Assembly (NCBI RefSeq): GCF_010119225.1
Contig: NZ_WNKF01000012.1
Span: 62,001 to 126,000, forward strand
Direction of reading: 5' to 3'
Length of the DNA stretch: 64,000 nucleotides
Source of the DNA: Cyclobacterium roseum
GTDB taxonomy: Bacteria; Bacteroidota; Bacteroidia; Cytophagales; Cyclobacteriaceae
Part shown: one piece after another, positions 55,801 to 63,601 of the stretch
Numbering within the stretch: position 1 is the stretch's first letter
Layout: each line of letters begins with the position of its first letter
Translations under genes and position numbers: made by a program
Notes under the pieces: model-generated
The model's database searches: none
What the model was told of the DNA's origin: nothing
Seen by the model: the letters and a program-made list of their open reading frames with translations, nothing else

Positions 55801-56908
55801 GGATGAAATTGGAAATATCTTCCAAAAGGCGGACAGAAGCGATAGAAAATATGACAAGGGGGGTAAGCTGGTTGCCAAGGGAGCTACCCGGTACAATTAC
55901 GATGAAGAAGGAAATTTAATTAAAAAATCCACCCCCGAAGGAGATTGGTCATTCCAGTGGAACGGAAACGGTTCGCTTAGGGAAGTACTCCGTCCGGATG
56001 GAAGAACTGTGGGTTTTGAATTCGATGCCCTGGGCAGAAGAACCGCAAAAATCTTTCAGGGCAAGCTTACCCGATGGGTTTGGGATGGGAATGTGCCCTT
56101 GCATGAATGGCAGTATTCGCTAAAGGAGCGGCCAAAATCCGTACTGGATGCTGATGGCCTGTTGACCAAAGACCGGGAAGAACCGATCGAAAACCTGATC
56201 ACCTGGGTATTTGATGAGGGCAGTTTTAAGCCTGCTGCAAAATTGGCGGGAGGGGAAGCATTTTCCATCATAAATGATTATCTTGGTACACCCAAGCAGG
56301 CCTTTGACCGGGAAGGTCAAATGGTCTGGGACTGTAAGCACAAGGCTTACGGGGAGGTAGCTTCTTGTTATGGCGAGGTAGGTTTTATCCCATTCCGTTT
56401 TCAGGGCCAGTACCAGGATATGGAGACGGGCTTGTACTATAACCGCTTCAGGTATTATGCGCCTGAGGAGGGAATGTATGTGAGCCAGGATCCGATCGGG
56501 TTGGGAGGGGGGAATCCGACTATATATGGGTATGTTTTTGATCCAAATATCCAAATGGATATTTGGGGTCTGATGTGTGAAAGTGCCGCTAAGAAGGGAT
56601 ATACCACAATTTATAGAGCTGTTTCACAGGCAGAAATAGATGACATTGCGAAATTTGGTCTTAGAACGAAGGCAGGAGGGTATGAAACAGGGAAATTATT
56701 TGCTCCAACACTTAAGGAAGCAACTCAATTTGGTAAGTACAATTATGGGTTAGATAAAATACCTTTCACTATAATTAAAGTAGAAGTTCCTAACAGTGTT
56801 ATGGATGATGCCACCAAATTTGTTGCTGATGGTATGAACGCTATTGCAATTCCTGCAAATCATCTAAATTTGTTAAAAGCTAAACCTTTAAACTATTGCC
56901 CGTGGTAA
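52826..56908 (+). CDS. PAAR-like RHS polymorphic toxin effector
   Basis: The 1360-residue protein joins four parts. A PAAR-like tip (about 1-165) with Gly/Pro turns and HDAYKFFGSLRVKAEGNLIG. A hydrophobic and Lys-rich segment (about 165-225, LLMAIVMSFGMGSLMKGGGK). A DUF6531-like entry (IAGPFALKWERSYYSDS) and many YD repeats forming the RHS shell (about 236-1225), closed by MYVSQDPIGLGGGNPTIYGY. Then DPNIQMDIWGL and a toxin of about 112 residues that begins near 1249. Toxin motifs are TTIYRAVSQAEIDDIAKFGL and GGYETGKLFAPTLKEATQFG, which resemble ADP-ribosyltransferase-like folds, though this is uncertain. The tip's DNA is more AT-rich than the shell. Confidence 0.93.
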   Translation: MLLASTHQDIIIGLDIHIVMVPSPAGPIPTPLPHPFIGFVFDPADLIPMLGATVSVNYKCRGCSFTTGMLGTMKHFPMPPGAAFTPKPIGHDAYKFFGSLRVKAEGNLIGVSPFMVMSCSDVGMPMSITPGKNFKPVPTTYLPTSACVPIPTGKPVMVGGPYVPDLQGLLMAIVMSFGMGSLMKGGGKLLKGAMNKAKAMGKWIKEKGIAWNKKLRAKNTKWSNKKADVLCKFGFEPVDLIAGIVFFTAEDFEIAGPFALKWERSYYSDSTVVGACGHGMHTSYDIGLEAHPNEGYVMVTLPDGRPAIFEWLAEEKQSFYNVMEKMTLTRTIDGFELKDHDKNITFIFEQSGKANFRPLRITNLQGFSIQYRYDNQGKWTGLTDTVGREIHFEFSDQGFISHIYATYKGLRRELVEYAYNEAGDMVQVKDALGKSTDIRYENHLMVEKKDRNGDIFYWEYEGEGREARCVHTWGDKGLMEGWINYGDGCNEVTNSLGETSLYYFDENNLCTKMVDPLGNVKEFIYTEDMKLYREVDEEGLITGFTYDDQGNLTSLRKPDGATQHYLYDKEQKPQAVISESGKQTLYTYTADQLIKTMSYPDGRLAELSYNENKQLSLLQTSDGEVLKFYYDGDHNLIKMVLPGGSEQQWQYDPWGRCVAEINPEGQSKTYEFDPLDRVIQIKEPDGNKVALSYDAYDELVQVRDKQRKVDFVYNALGSMVRRVEAGSAISFHYDGQNRLTGLRNEHSEWYRFVLDPMGRVAEEIGFDGLQRSYLRDRAGKVLRINSPGDRWTDYEYDLNGQVIRSEYSDGSWEAYGYDREGLLIEAVNGNSQVVFVRDKSGRVIQEIQDGHLVESGYNEKGYRTTVSSSLGADIRTEWDAAGSVKQMNARHAESGEDWEALLTHNHLGQERTRKIGALENEFTYDKAGRVAGQRTSGRGSTHFHKRYHWGINDKLRRIHDLMDHSWQAFEYDAVGNLVQSLTGLGTEDNYFRDEIGNIFQKADRSDRKYDKGGKLVAKGATRYNYDEEGNLIKKSTPEGDWSFQWNGNGSLREVLRPDGRTVGFEFDALGRRTAKIFQGKLTRWVWDGNVPLHEWQYSLKERPKSVLDADGLLTKDREEPIENLITWVFDEGSFKPAAKLAGGEAFSIINDYLGTPKQAFDREGQMVWDCKHKAYGEVASCYGEVGFIPFRFQGQYQDMETGLYYNRFRYYAPEEGMYVSQDPIGLGGGNPTIYGYVFDPNIQMDIWGLMCESAAKKGYTTIYRAVSQAEIDDIAKFGLRTKAGGYETGKLFAPTLKEATQFGKYNYGLDKIPFTIIKVEVPNSVMDDATKFVADGMNAIAIPANHLNLLKAKPLNYCPW

Positions 56909-57183
56909 AGATAAAAGCACATATAAAATTGTATGAAAATGGTCGAAAGACACCGTTTACCAGTGGATATAGACCTTTATTTAATTTTGTTAAAGAAATG
57001 AAAACATCAGGTAGAATTGATTTGATAGATAGAGAACAGTTTTGCCCAGGGGAAGAAGGTGAAGTTGAAATATTATTTCTAAACAAAGTTTACTTAGGTA
57101 ATGATTTTGATATTGGAAAAACATTTCTCTTTGGGGAAGGTACATTTACCCTTGGAGAAGGTACAGTAGAAGAAATATTGTAG
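56896..57183 (+). CDS. EF-Tu domain III-like protein, probable immunity protein of the RHS toxin
   Basis: The 95-residue product matches the third domain of elongation factor Tu. Where E. coli EF-Tu has GGRHTPFFKGYRPQFYF, this has NGRKTPFTSGYRPLFNF (about residues 15-31). The following TGTIELPEG becomes SGRIDLIDRE, MPGDNIKMVV becomes CPGEEGEVEI, and RTVGAGVVAKVL becomes FTLGEGTVEEIL. Domains I and II are absent, so there is no GTPase. The start is not ATG: TTG 56896 or GTG 56902, both inside the end of the RHS gene, which implies translational coupling. In this position an immunity protein is expected. No Shine-Dalgarno is seen. The match is by eye. Confidence 0.85.
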   Translation: MPVVKIKAHIKLYENGRKTPFTSGYRPLFNFVKEMKTSGRIDLIDREQFCPGEEGEVEILFLNKVYLGNDFDIGKTFLFGEGTFTLGEGTVEEIL

Positions 57184-57575
57184 GCAGAAGACATATATAG
57201 TTGGTTTTTTGTCATATTTTGTGCTATGTATGGCAATAACTAATGGGGCGAAAGCTTTTTTCTCCCAAAATGAATCCAAATATAAGCGTGACCAAAGTTA
57301 AGAGGAATTTGAAGGAAGTTTGCGGAAAATTATAATCCCCATCCTTTGTAAAGATTTGACTACACTTTTTTAATACTTACTTGAGAAGTACTCCAGGAAT
57401 ATTCAGGATGCCAATATTTTTTATCTAAATCCTAAGGCTTCAATCAATTAGGCTTACAAGTGTCGTAATGTCAAAAATGATCTGGAAAAGTCCTCATAAG
57501 ATTTCTTCCTGCTGTAAGAGAAATGAAGTTTAATCACCTGGTATCTATAAATGTGGCTTAACGGCCATTACTGGC
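57184..57575. other. AT-rich spacer between the immunity-like gene and the IS element
   Basis: About 390 bases with no open frame of coding character and no recognisable RNA. It may contain decayed toxin or immunity remnants. Confidence 0.5.
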
Positions 57576-58787
57576 AATGCTATTAAGTTAAGAAAAAAAT
57601 GGCCTCAGGAGCTAAAATAAACCGGTTTTTCTTATGAAAACCGGCCTACTTTAAGTAAATTATCTTGTCTTAAACATATAGCTATGAAGGTACAAAATAC
57701 CAACCAAAACACGACGGATATATCTTGGGATTGTCCGAAAAAAAATCTTTGAAAAATTACAATCGACTGAAAATCAGACCGGTGACTGTTCGGATCCTGC
57801 TCATTTTTCCAGGTCTTCCCTGCTCTACTTCCAAACTGTAGTACTTTCGGTGCTCCAACTGTTCAAAGAATCCGCCGATTCTGATACCGAGGATGTCCTT
57901 TCCAAGTTGAGGAAACAAGAAGTTACCGGAAGTGCTTTCTATCAGGCAGGCTATAAAATTGAATTTCAATTTTTCTCTGATTTCTGTGCTATCAGCTCAG
58001 ATGATAATGATAGGTTTTCCACTGCCAGATGGAAGGGGTACAGGGTCTTTGGCGGCGATGGAAGTACGCTAAACCTGCCAGCATCCAAGCAGATCAGAGG
58101 GTATTTTGGAGTTCAAACCAATAGTTTAAAGACCTCTCTGGCAAGGATACTTCTTGTCTATGACGTACTTACTGGCCTTACGCTACAGGCAAGACTCGGA
58201 AGAATGAGTACCGGCGAATCCGGCTTACTCGGTGACTGCCTGTTTGAAATTCCACCCAGGCCGTATGACCTGCTGGTGCTGGACAGGATCTATCAGGAGT
58301 TTCATGCCCATATCCTGGCCATGAACCTGGTGGCACTTGCCGGTTTAGCTGCTACTGAGCAGATCGAAAAGAAAAGTAGAAACAGCAAAAAGAAACGGAA
58401 ATTGATGTGCAAATTCAACTGGAAAAAATCTTTTCTACAACTCAGAAAAAGGATTGTGGAGTTGTTCAGCAGAGAAAGTGTGGAAAAAATACTGGAAACC
58501 CTGGTCAACAAGATAGCCCAAAAGCTGGTAGCAGTAAAGAAGGGAAGGAAATTTTCTAGAAAGGGTCTGGGAAAATCGGCAAGGACTAACCAATACTATA
58601 AATAGCAAAAAGCGGAAGGAAAGAGAAGAAAATACAACATATCGCACCAAAAATTGACACCTGCTTCAGGAGTAAGGAATAGTATGCCCTAAACCTGATA
58701 AAATACTTGAAACCGGTATGGGAAAATCAAAATTATTTCATTTTGAAACTAAAATAACAAACCAAAAAGCATAACTTAATAGTATTG
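57576..58787 (+). mobile_element. degenerate IS4-type insertion sequence
   Basis: The ends are inverted repeats. CAATGCTATTAAGTTAAG at 57576-57593 and the reverse complement of 58770-58787 (CAATACTATTAAGTTATG) agree at 16 of 18 bases. The 1,212 bases between contain a broken transposase. A three-base TGG flanks both sides and might be part of a target duplication, but it is too short to be sure. A hairpin CCGGTTTT/AAAACCGG stands between the left end and the transposase. Confidence 0.75.
57684..58605 (+). pseudogene. IS4-family transposase, frameshifted and internally deleted
   Basis: The first frame (ATG 57684, KVQNTNQNTTDISWDCPKK) stops after a run of eight A at about 57738-57745. One A fewer would join it to KKIFEKLQSTENQTGD and on to the long frame that ends at 58605. 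The long part has RWKGYRVFGGDGSTLNLPAS with the first catalytic Asp, and LLVLDR with the second Asp. Right after LLVLDR it jumps to IYQEFHAHILAMNLVALAGL, which in full-size relatives lies well downstream, so the segment with the catalytic Glu is missing. The enzyme cannot be active. Confidence 0.85.
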
Positions 58788-59328
58788 TGGGTTCCCGTCA
58801 GCCAGGCTGTAAACATCATAAATTACCCCGTGCATCCGCTTGAAGTTAACTTTCTGCTTTCCTGATTTGTTAGCTTTCAGATTTGGTAAATGGACTTTTA
58901 GGCTTTTAGATCCGCTCAAAAAGTGGCTTTAAATTTTGCTATCCCTGTTGAAGGTTGTTCTGACCAGCCACATACATTTCGTCCACGCTTGGTTTATTCA
59001 CCATGCTTATTGTAGCAAACCTAAAGCCCTTGTTCCCCAGGGAATGTGTAGAATTGAGGAATAGCACAATATGTTGTTTCCATACTCGGGTGATAGGTAA
59101 CATTCGCCAGCGGTACGGATATAGAGTTAAAGAAGTCAATGGAAATCCATCGTATACGTAGAGAAGTAAGCTTAGCTGAAATCCCCTACATCCGTGCTTG
59201 ATAAATTAAAAGAACCTGACTAGAATTAATGATTTGATATTCAACAATTTGTCATCGAAAAAAGTTGATTTTTATGTACAATTTAGTATTTTTATACTGT
59301 TAATATATTAAAACATAAATTCCAGGCC
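58788..59328. other. non-coding stretch, no gene recognised
   Basis: About 540 bases right of the IS element. The longest frame is a 66-residue reverse one (59139-58939) with no support. Short patches look like worn coding sequence but match nothing I know. The last 60 bases are strongly AT-rich and include AGTAT and ATACT as a small hairpin, probably the promoter region of the next gene. Confidence 0.5.
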
Positions 59329-60090
59329 ATGATATGTTTTTTTATTAGATCGTTTACATTTTCCATTTTTACCTTGGGTGTGGTGTTGTCATTGGGTGCA
59401 CAGACCCAGGAATTTAGCTATTTAAACAAGTTTAGGTATCCTATTTTGGATACGACAAAACACCATCCAAAATATTATCAACAATCTTTTGACAATCAAG
59501 ACAGCCTGGTGGCAGGGATATATACCCTGGACCACACTATTGTTAGTAAAAAAATTGTTTTTTTTGACGAGGAAAAGAAAGAAACGCTGCGTAAAGTATT
59601 TTTTTATGATTCATTGGGTAACGTAGAAACCTATAGAGAAATAGATTCTGTTTTGGATTATGAATTTACAATTGGTTTTTATCCCAATGGTATTGTGAGA
59701 TCAAGGAAGGTATCCCGGTCAGGGGAAGAAGTAAAAGCCGAATTTTTTGATGAGATGGGAAATCCTACAGATCCCCCCAAAGGAGTTATGCCTATCCCCT
59801 ACGGCGGGAAAGTAGGTTGGAATAATTATTTGGATAAGAACCTGGAATTCCCTCTAAATGCCTTGTACAGGCGAAAGGGCGGAACGGTCTACATTTATTT
59901 TCATTTGGATAAAGAGGGGAACATCATAAATCCCGAAATTATGAATCCAGAACAGGTCTATCCCTCCCTTGCCGAAGAAGCCCTACGGGTAGTAAGGGAT
60001 TACCCCCACAAATGGACACCCGCCCAGGAGGACGGTGAAAACATTCCAATTGCTATGCGCGTACCTATAAGATTTGGCAGGCCAAAATAG
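59329..60090 (+). CDS. exported protein with a TonB C-terminal-like domain
   Basis: A 253-residue protein with a signal peptide (FSIFTLGVVLSLGAQTQ). The middle (FDEEKKETLRKVFFYDSLGN, FYPNGIVRSRKVSRSGEEVK) has the repeat style of MORN/toxin-antitoxin-like antirepeat segments, and the C-terminal 90 residues (NNYLDKNLEFPLNALYRRKG, VYIYFHLDKEGNIINPEIMN, EEALRVVRDYPHKWTPAQED) fit the TonB C-terminal fold. No Pro-rich spacer or inner-membrane anchor is present, so this is not a classical energy transducer. The Bacteroidota have many such stand-alone domains of unknown use. Confidence 0.8.
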   Translation: MICFFIRSFTFSIFTLGVVLSLGAQTQEFSYLNKFRYPILDTTKHHPKYYQQSFDNQDSLVAGIYTLDHTIVSKKIVFFDEEKKETLRKVFFYDSLGNVETYREIDSVLDYEFTIGFYPNGIVRSRKVSRSGEEVKAEFFDEMGNPTDPPKGVMPIPYGGKVGWNNYLDKNLEFPLNALYRRKGGTVYIYFHLDKEGNIINPEIMNPEQVYPSLAEEALRVVRDYPHKWTPAQEDGENIPIAMRVPIRFGRPK

Positions 60091-60143
60091 TAAAAATGGA
60101 TTGCCTTAACTCACGATTAAAATTAACAATAAGAATTAATATT

Positions 60144-60923
60144 ATGGGTAGTAATGAGAATTTCATTAATAAACATTTTTCAGCAATAATCACTGGTATT
60201 ATATCAGTTGCTGCAGTTTTTATTTCCTACTTTGAATATCACCATTCTGTTAATAGAACAAAGAATGAAGAAGATATGCGGAAGCATGAAAATAAAATCA
60301 ACAATGAATTTCAGAGTCAGGGGCTCTCTTTAAGACGTACAGCGCGAGAACAAGCTGAAAAACTTAATCTTCTTGATTTTATAATGTCTAAGCGAGATCA
60401 AATCGAAAAATTTAATTCCGATCAAAAACAGGGATTAATTGATTATATGCTTTTTGCTTTTGATAACGAACAAGTAGAACGAATGGTTATATTACTAAGT
60501 GTTGAAGAAGGATTTTTTAGCACCCAGCAGGCTGATGAGACGACAAAAACAGTAAAAAAATTGAACGAGCAAAGCTTGAAGGAATTGATTAAACCAATTA
60601 GTTCAAATATTAATTCCTCAGAAAAAATCTATCGATCATACAAAGATGGATACGAATATCAATATGCAACCGATCTATATAAATTGAATGCAAAAAATAT
60701 TGAAATATTAAACAATAAAAAAGACTTAATACCACTTGATCTTAGGGAAGAATCCGAACTTCTTAAAACTCATTACAGTGCTTGGAATAAAGAATATTTG
60801 GAGAAAAAAAGGTCATATTCTCAGGAACCGAAACCTGATGAAAGGTTTCAAATTATTCATTCTGAATCTACATTTCCAATAGTTGCTGCTGAGCGGTTTA
60901 AATCAAAAAATAACGAAAACTAG
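60144..60923 (+). CDS. unknown single-helix membrane protein with coiled coil
   Basis: The frame is open from 60096, but ATG 60144 (MGSNENFINKHFSAIITG) is preferred because the helix follows directly. The product, 259 residues, has a helix near 11-31 (AIITGIISVAAVFISYFEYH) and then a long charged, mostly helical cytosolic or periplasmic part (RTKNEEDMRKHENKINNEFQ, EREYLEKKRSYSQEP-like end). I recognise no family. It is more AT-rich than the core genes and stands between two mobile elements. Confidence 0.6.
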   Translation: MGSNENFINKHFSAIITGIISVAAVFISYFEYHHSVNRTKNEEDMRKHENKINNEFQSQGLSLRRTAREQAEKLNLLDFIMSKRDQIEKFNSDQKQGLIDYMLFAFDNEQVERMVILLSVEEGFFSTQQADETTKTVKKLNEQSLKELIKPISSNINSSEKIYRSYKDGYEYQYATDLYKLNAKNIEILNNKKDLIPLDLREESELLKTHYSAWNKEYLEKKRSYSQEPKPDERFQIIHSESTFPIVAAERFKSKNNEN

Positions 60924-61114
60924 AGTTAATCGGATAGACGGTCCTGCCAGATTCCTTTGCAGTGTTACTAAGGTAAGGGAACGGGTAGTCATTTTATCCA
61001 GGGAGGATATTAAATTGGCTAGCAGTTATTTTCTCCTGTTTTGTGCGGTATGCTTTTAGGTGATTTTTATTTAATTGATTATCAAAATGTTAATAGGTTT
61101 TGATTCGCAATTTT

Positions 61115-62668
61115 GGGTGACCCGGCTTATTTTAGGGTATGTTTGTGCGCAAGAAAAAAAATAAGAGTGGCTCGGTCAGTGTTCAGATTATTCAAAAAAT
61201 CGGCCGAAATAACCAATTAGTCAAAACCATCGGCAGTGGTATAGACCCGGATCAAATCAGATTATTGGAAAGCCAGGCTCATTTAGAGATCTCCAAGATA
61301 AAAGGTCAAAAGGCTCTTTTTGAAAGCAAAAGAGACCGGGACATGCTCGAGGCATTATCCTCACTCGCCAACAGCGAGGTAGAACTTTACGGACCCGAAA
61401 AATACCTTGGTGGCATCTACTGTTCGATAGGTTATGATAAAGTAGGTGACAGTGAGTTTTTCAAGGAACTGGTCATCAGCAGACTGGTCTATCCCGGGAG
61501 TAAACTCAAGACCGTTGATTACTTACGCAGGTATAAGAGCCTTGACATCAGCGTTTATGCTGTTTATCGTTACATGGATAAGCTTCAAAATCATTACAAA
61601 GATCAGGTTGAACAGCTTACATTTAAGCATTTCAAGAAAGTACTCGGCGGAAAGATTGGAATGGTTTTTTACGACATGACCACGCTGTATTTTGAGACTC
61701 CCGACGAAGATGATTTACGGAAAATCGGTTACTCTAAGGATGGCAAGCATCAGCATCCGCAGATCAAATTAGGAGTACTTGTCGGTAAGAGTGGCTTTCC
61801 GATAGGCTATGACATTTTTGAAGGCAGCATCTATGAAGGGCACACCTTGATACCGATGCTGGAAAAAGTTGCTAAAAAATTCAATATCGAACGTCCTGTT
61901 GTGATAGCAGATGCCGGATTACTGTCCAATAAGAACATTGCCGCTCTCATTAAATCGGGATATGAATTCATATTGGGAGGCCGTATAAAAAATGAATCCG
62001 ATGATATCAAAAAGCAAATAAGCGAACTGCAAGTCGATGAATCCTCCTCCTCCGAGATACGCAAGGATACCCACCGATTGATTGTGAGTTATTCGTCCAA
62101 AAGGGCAGCAAAAGACAGGTTCAATCGGGAAAGAGGACTGACGAGGCTGGAAGAAAAAGTAAAGCGTGGCAAGCTGGACAAAAAAGCCATAAATAACCGT
62201 GGCTATAACAAGTACCTTAAACTGGAAAAAGAGGTTAAGGTCAGCATTGATTATGACAAATATGCCCAGGATGCGAAATGGGATGGCCTTAAAGGTTACT
62301 TGTCAAATACCAAACTAAAACGCGTCCAAATTATTGACGCATACAATAACCTGTGGCATATCGAGAAGGCATTTCGGATATCGAAGACTGATCTAAAAAT
62401 AAGACCCATATATCACAGGATACCAAAGCGAATAAAAGCACACCTATGCATCTGTTTTGTAGCTTATGCCATTTACAAAGAGTTGGAAAGAATATTGGAA
62501 AAGAAAAAGGCAGAAATATCGGCTACCAGAGCCGTAGACCTTACCAAAAACATGTATCAAATAAAAACAACACTTCCAGATTCCAAACAACCAATCAAAA
62601 TACCCTTAAAAATGACAGAAGAACAGGTATACCTCACTAAACTATTAGAATAACGTTTTGGGTGACCC
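61115..62668 (+). mobile_element. IS1634-like insertion sequence
   Basis: The near-palindrome GGGTGACCC stands at 61115-61123 and at 62660-62668, on both sides of the transposase gene. Read inwards, the ends agree at eight of nine bases. Both copies are preceded by TTTT in the same orientation, giving a 13-base direct repeat, so the exact ends are uncertain. No target duplication is evident. The copy appears intact, since the transposase frame is complete. Confidence 0.65.
61139..62653 (+). CDS. IS1634-type DDE transposase
   Basis: A 504-residue transposase. The catalytic Asp residues are in FYDMTTLYFETPDEDDLRK near 180 and VIADAGLLSNKNIAALIKSG near 257, and the C-terminal Glu is in NNLWHIEKAFRISKTDLKI near 405, matching the YxxxxxIExxFR pattern of IS4-group enzymes. 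The N-terminal part (KKKNKSGSVSVQIIQKIGRN) and the KLGVLVGKSGFPIGYDIFEG strand fit IS1634. The frame is whole and starts with ATG only 16 bases inside the left end. Confidence 0.9.
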   Translation: MFVRKKKNKSGSVSVQIIQKIGRNNQLVKTIGSGIDPDQIRLLESQAHLEISKIKGQKALFESKRDRDMLEALSSLANSEVELYGPEKYLGGIYCSIGYDKVGDSEFFKELVISRLVYPGSKLKTVDYLRRYKSLDISVYAVYRYMDKLQNHYKDQVEQLTFKHFKKVLGGKIGMVFYDMTTLYFETPDEDDLRKIGYSKDGKHQHPQIKLGVLVGKSGFPIGYDIFEGSIYEGHTLIPMLEKVAKKFNIERPVVIADAGLLSNKNIAALIKSGYEFILGGRIKNESDDIKKQISELQVDESSSSEIRKDTHRLIVSYSSKRAAKDRFNRERGLTRLEEKVKRGKLDKKAINNRGYNKYLKLEKEVKVSIDYDKYAQDAKWDGLKGYLSNTKLKRVQIIDAYNNLWHIEKAFRISKTDLKIRPIYHRIPKRIKAHLCICFVAYAIYKELERILEKKKAEISATRAVDLTKNMYQIKTTLPDSKQPIKIPLKMTEEQVYLTKLLE

Positions 62669-62834
62669 ATCGCTCAAAACAGGTGATAATTTCCAGGATA
62701 ACGGTGGCAAACAAGCTGTAGAGCAGGTATACGAATACCAATCCTATAAAAATATCGAGGGCTACATTTCCGGTCATATAAGTGTTTGTTTACCGGAGCA
62801 AGTTAAAAAATGGGTATTCCTTATACCATACTGA
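62655..62834 (+). pseudogene. 3' remnant of an unidentified gene beside the IS element
   Basis: From the right end of the IS element a frame reads GDPSLKTGDNFQDNGGKQAV, continues for about 35 residues including QVYEYQSYKNIEGYISGHIS and ends LPEQVKKWVFLIPY with TGA at 62832-62834. The composition looks like real coding sequence, but there is no start. The left flank of the element does not continue the frame, so the 5' part is lost or elsewhere. I do not recognise the product. Confidence 0.45.
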
Positions 62835-62845
62835 TTTTTAGTTAT

Positions 62846-63601
62846 TTATTCTACCATGGCCATTAGCTCTGCCGTATTTTTTGCGCCGGATTTCTCCATC
62901 ATGTTCTGCCGGTGCTTGTTTACCGTATGAAAGCTGATGTGCAACCTGTCAGCAATGCATTTACTGCTATAACCTTTTTTCAGCAAGACAGAAATCTCCC
63001 GTTCCCTTTTGCTGAAGTGGGGTTGATGGGATTGGCAGGCTTTCGGACAGATATCCTGGGAATAGGAACCCAGCAATACGGTTGCGTGGATCGATTTTTT
63101 GACTTGTAGGGAAGAAATGTCACTATAAATGCTGAGCAAATAACTGCATTGATAGCGTTCGGGTAAGTAAAAGGTGTTTTGTTGCAGAATTTCTTTTTCC
63201 CGACCATTTGGCAGCTTTACAGGAAAGCAAAGGTTATAGTTACACAACTGATTTTCGCTTTTGTATCGATTTTTAATATGTTCCCAAATGGATTCGATGG
63301 TGGATGTTACTTCGTCCTGGTAAATGGACGGTATCATCGGCACAAACCAGGATGGCCCCGGGTATAGCAAGTGTCGCGGATGGATACCAAAAAGAGCTTC
63401 TGCATTTTCGCTGACCCATCCCCATTGGTTTTTTAATAGGTCCGTGACCATCCAGACACAGGGTGAAGCCTGAATGAATGAGGATAACTCAATAGAGATT
63501 TTATTCCAGTCGGGATCATTTTTGGCTTGCGTAAAGTGGAGATCGGAGAACAATCCCTTCGTAAAACTTTCTGAGTAGGTTTTACAACGTTTCATAGGCA
63601 T
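62846..63601 (-). CDS. LuxR-type transcriptional regulator with PAS-like sensor
   Basis: A 251-residue regulator. The first 165 residues include a PAS-like fold (VSENAEALFGIHPRHLLYPG, LLSIYSDISSLQVKK). The last 65 are a LuxR HTH (FSKREREISVLLKKGYSSKC, IADRLHISFHTVNKHRQNMM). No phosphoacceptor receiver domain is present, so it is not a response regulator. In Bacteroidota such proteins often act on nearby surface or secretion genes, but no target is evident here. Confidence 0.85.
   Translation of the reverse strand: MPMKRCKTYSESFTKGLFSDLHFTQAKNDPDWNKISIELSSFIQASPCVWMVTDLLKNQWGWVSENAEALFGIHPRHLLYPGPSWFVPMIPSIYQDEVTSTIESIWEHIKNRYKSENQLCNYNLCFPVKLPNGREKEILQQNTFYLPERYQCSYLLSIYSDISSLQVKKSIHATVLLGSYSQDICPKACQSHQPHFSKREREISVLLKKGYSSKCIADRLHISFHTVNKHRQNMMEKSGAKNTAELMAMVE

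Noticed and set aside
58939-59139. Reverse 66-residue frame as a gene
   Set aside because: No family resemblance, no start context, and it lies in a region of decayed sequence next to an IS element.
59329-60090. Classical TonB energy transducer
   Set aside because: It has a cleavable-looking signal and no inner-membrane anchor with a Pro-rich spacer; only the C-terminal domain is TonB-like, and no ExbB/ExbD genes are near.
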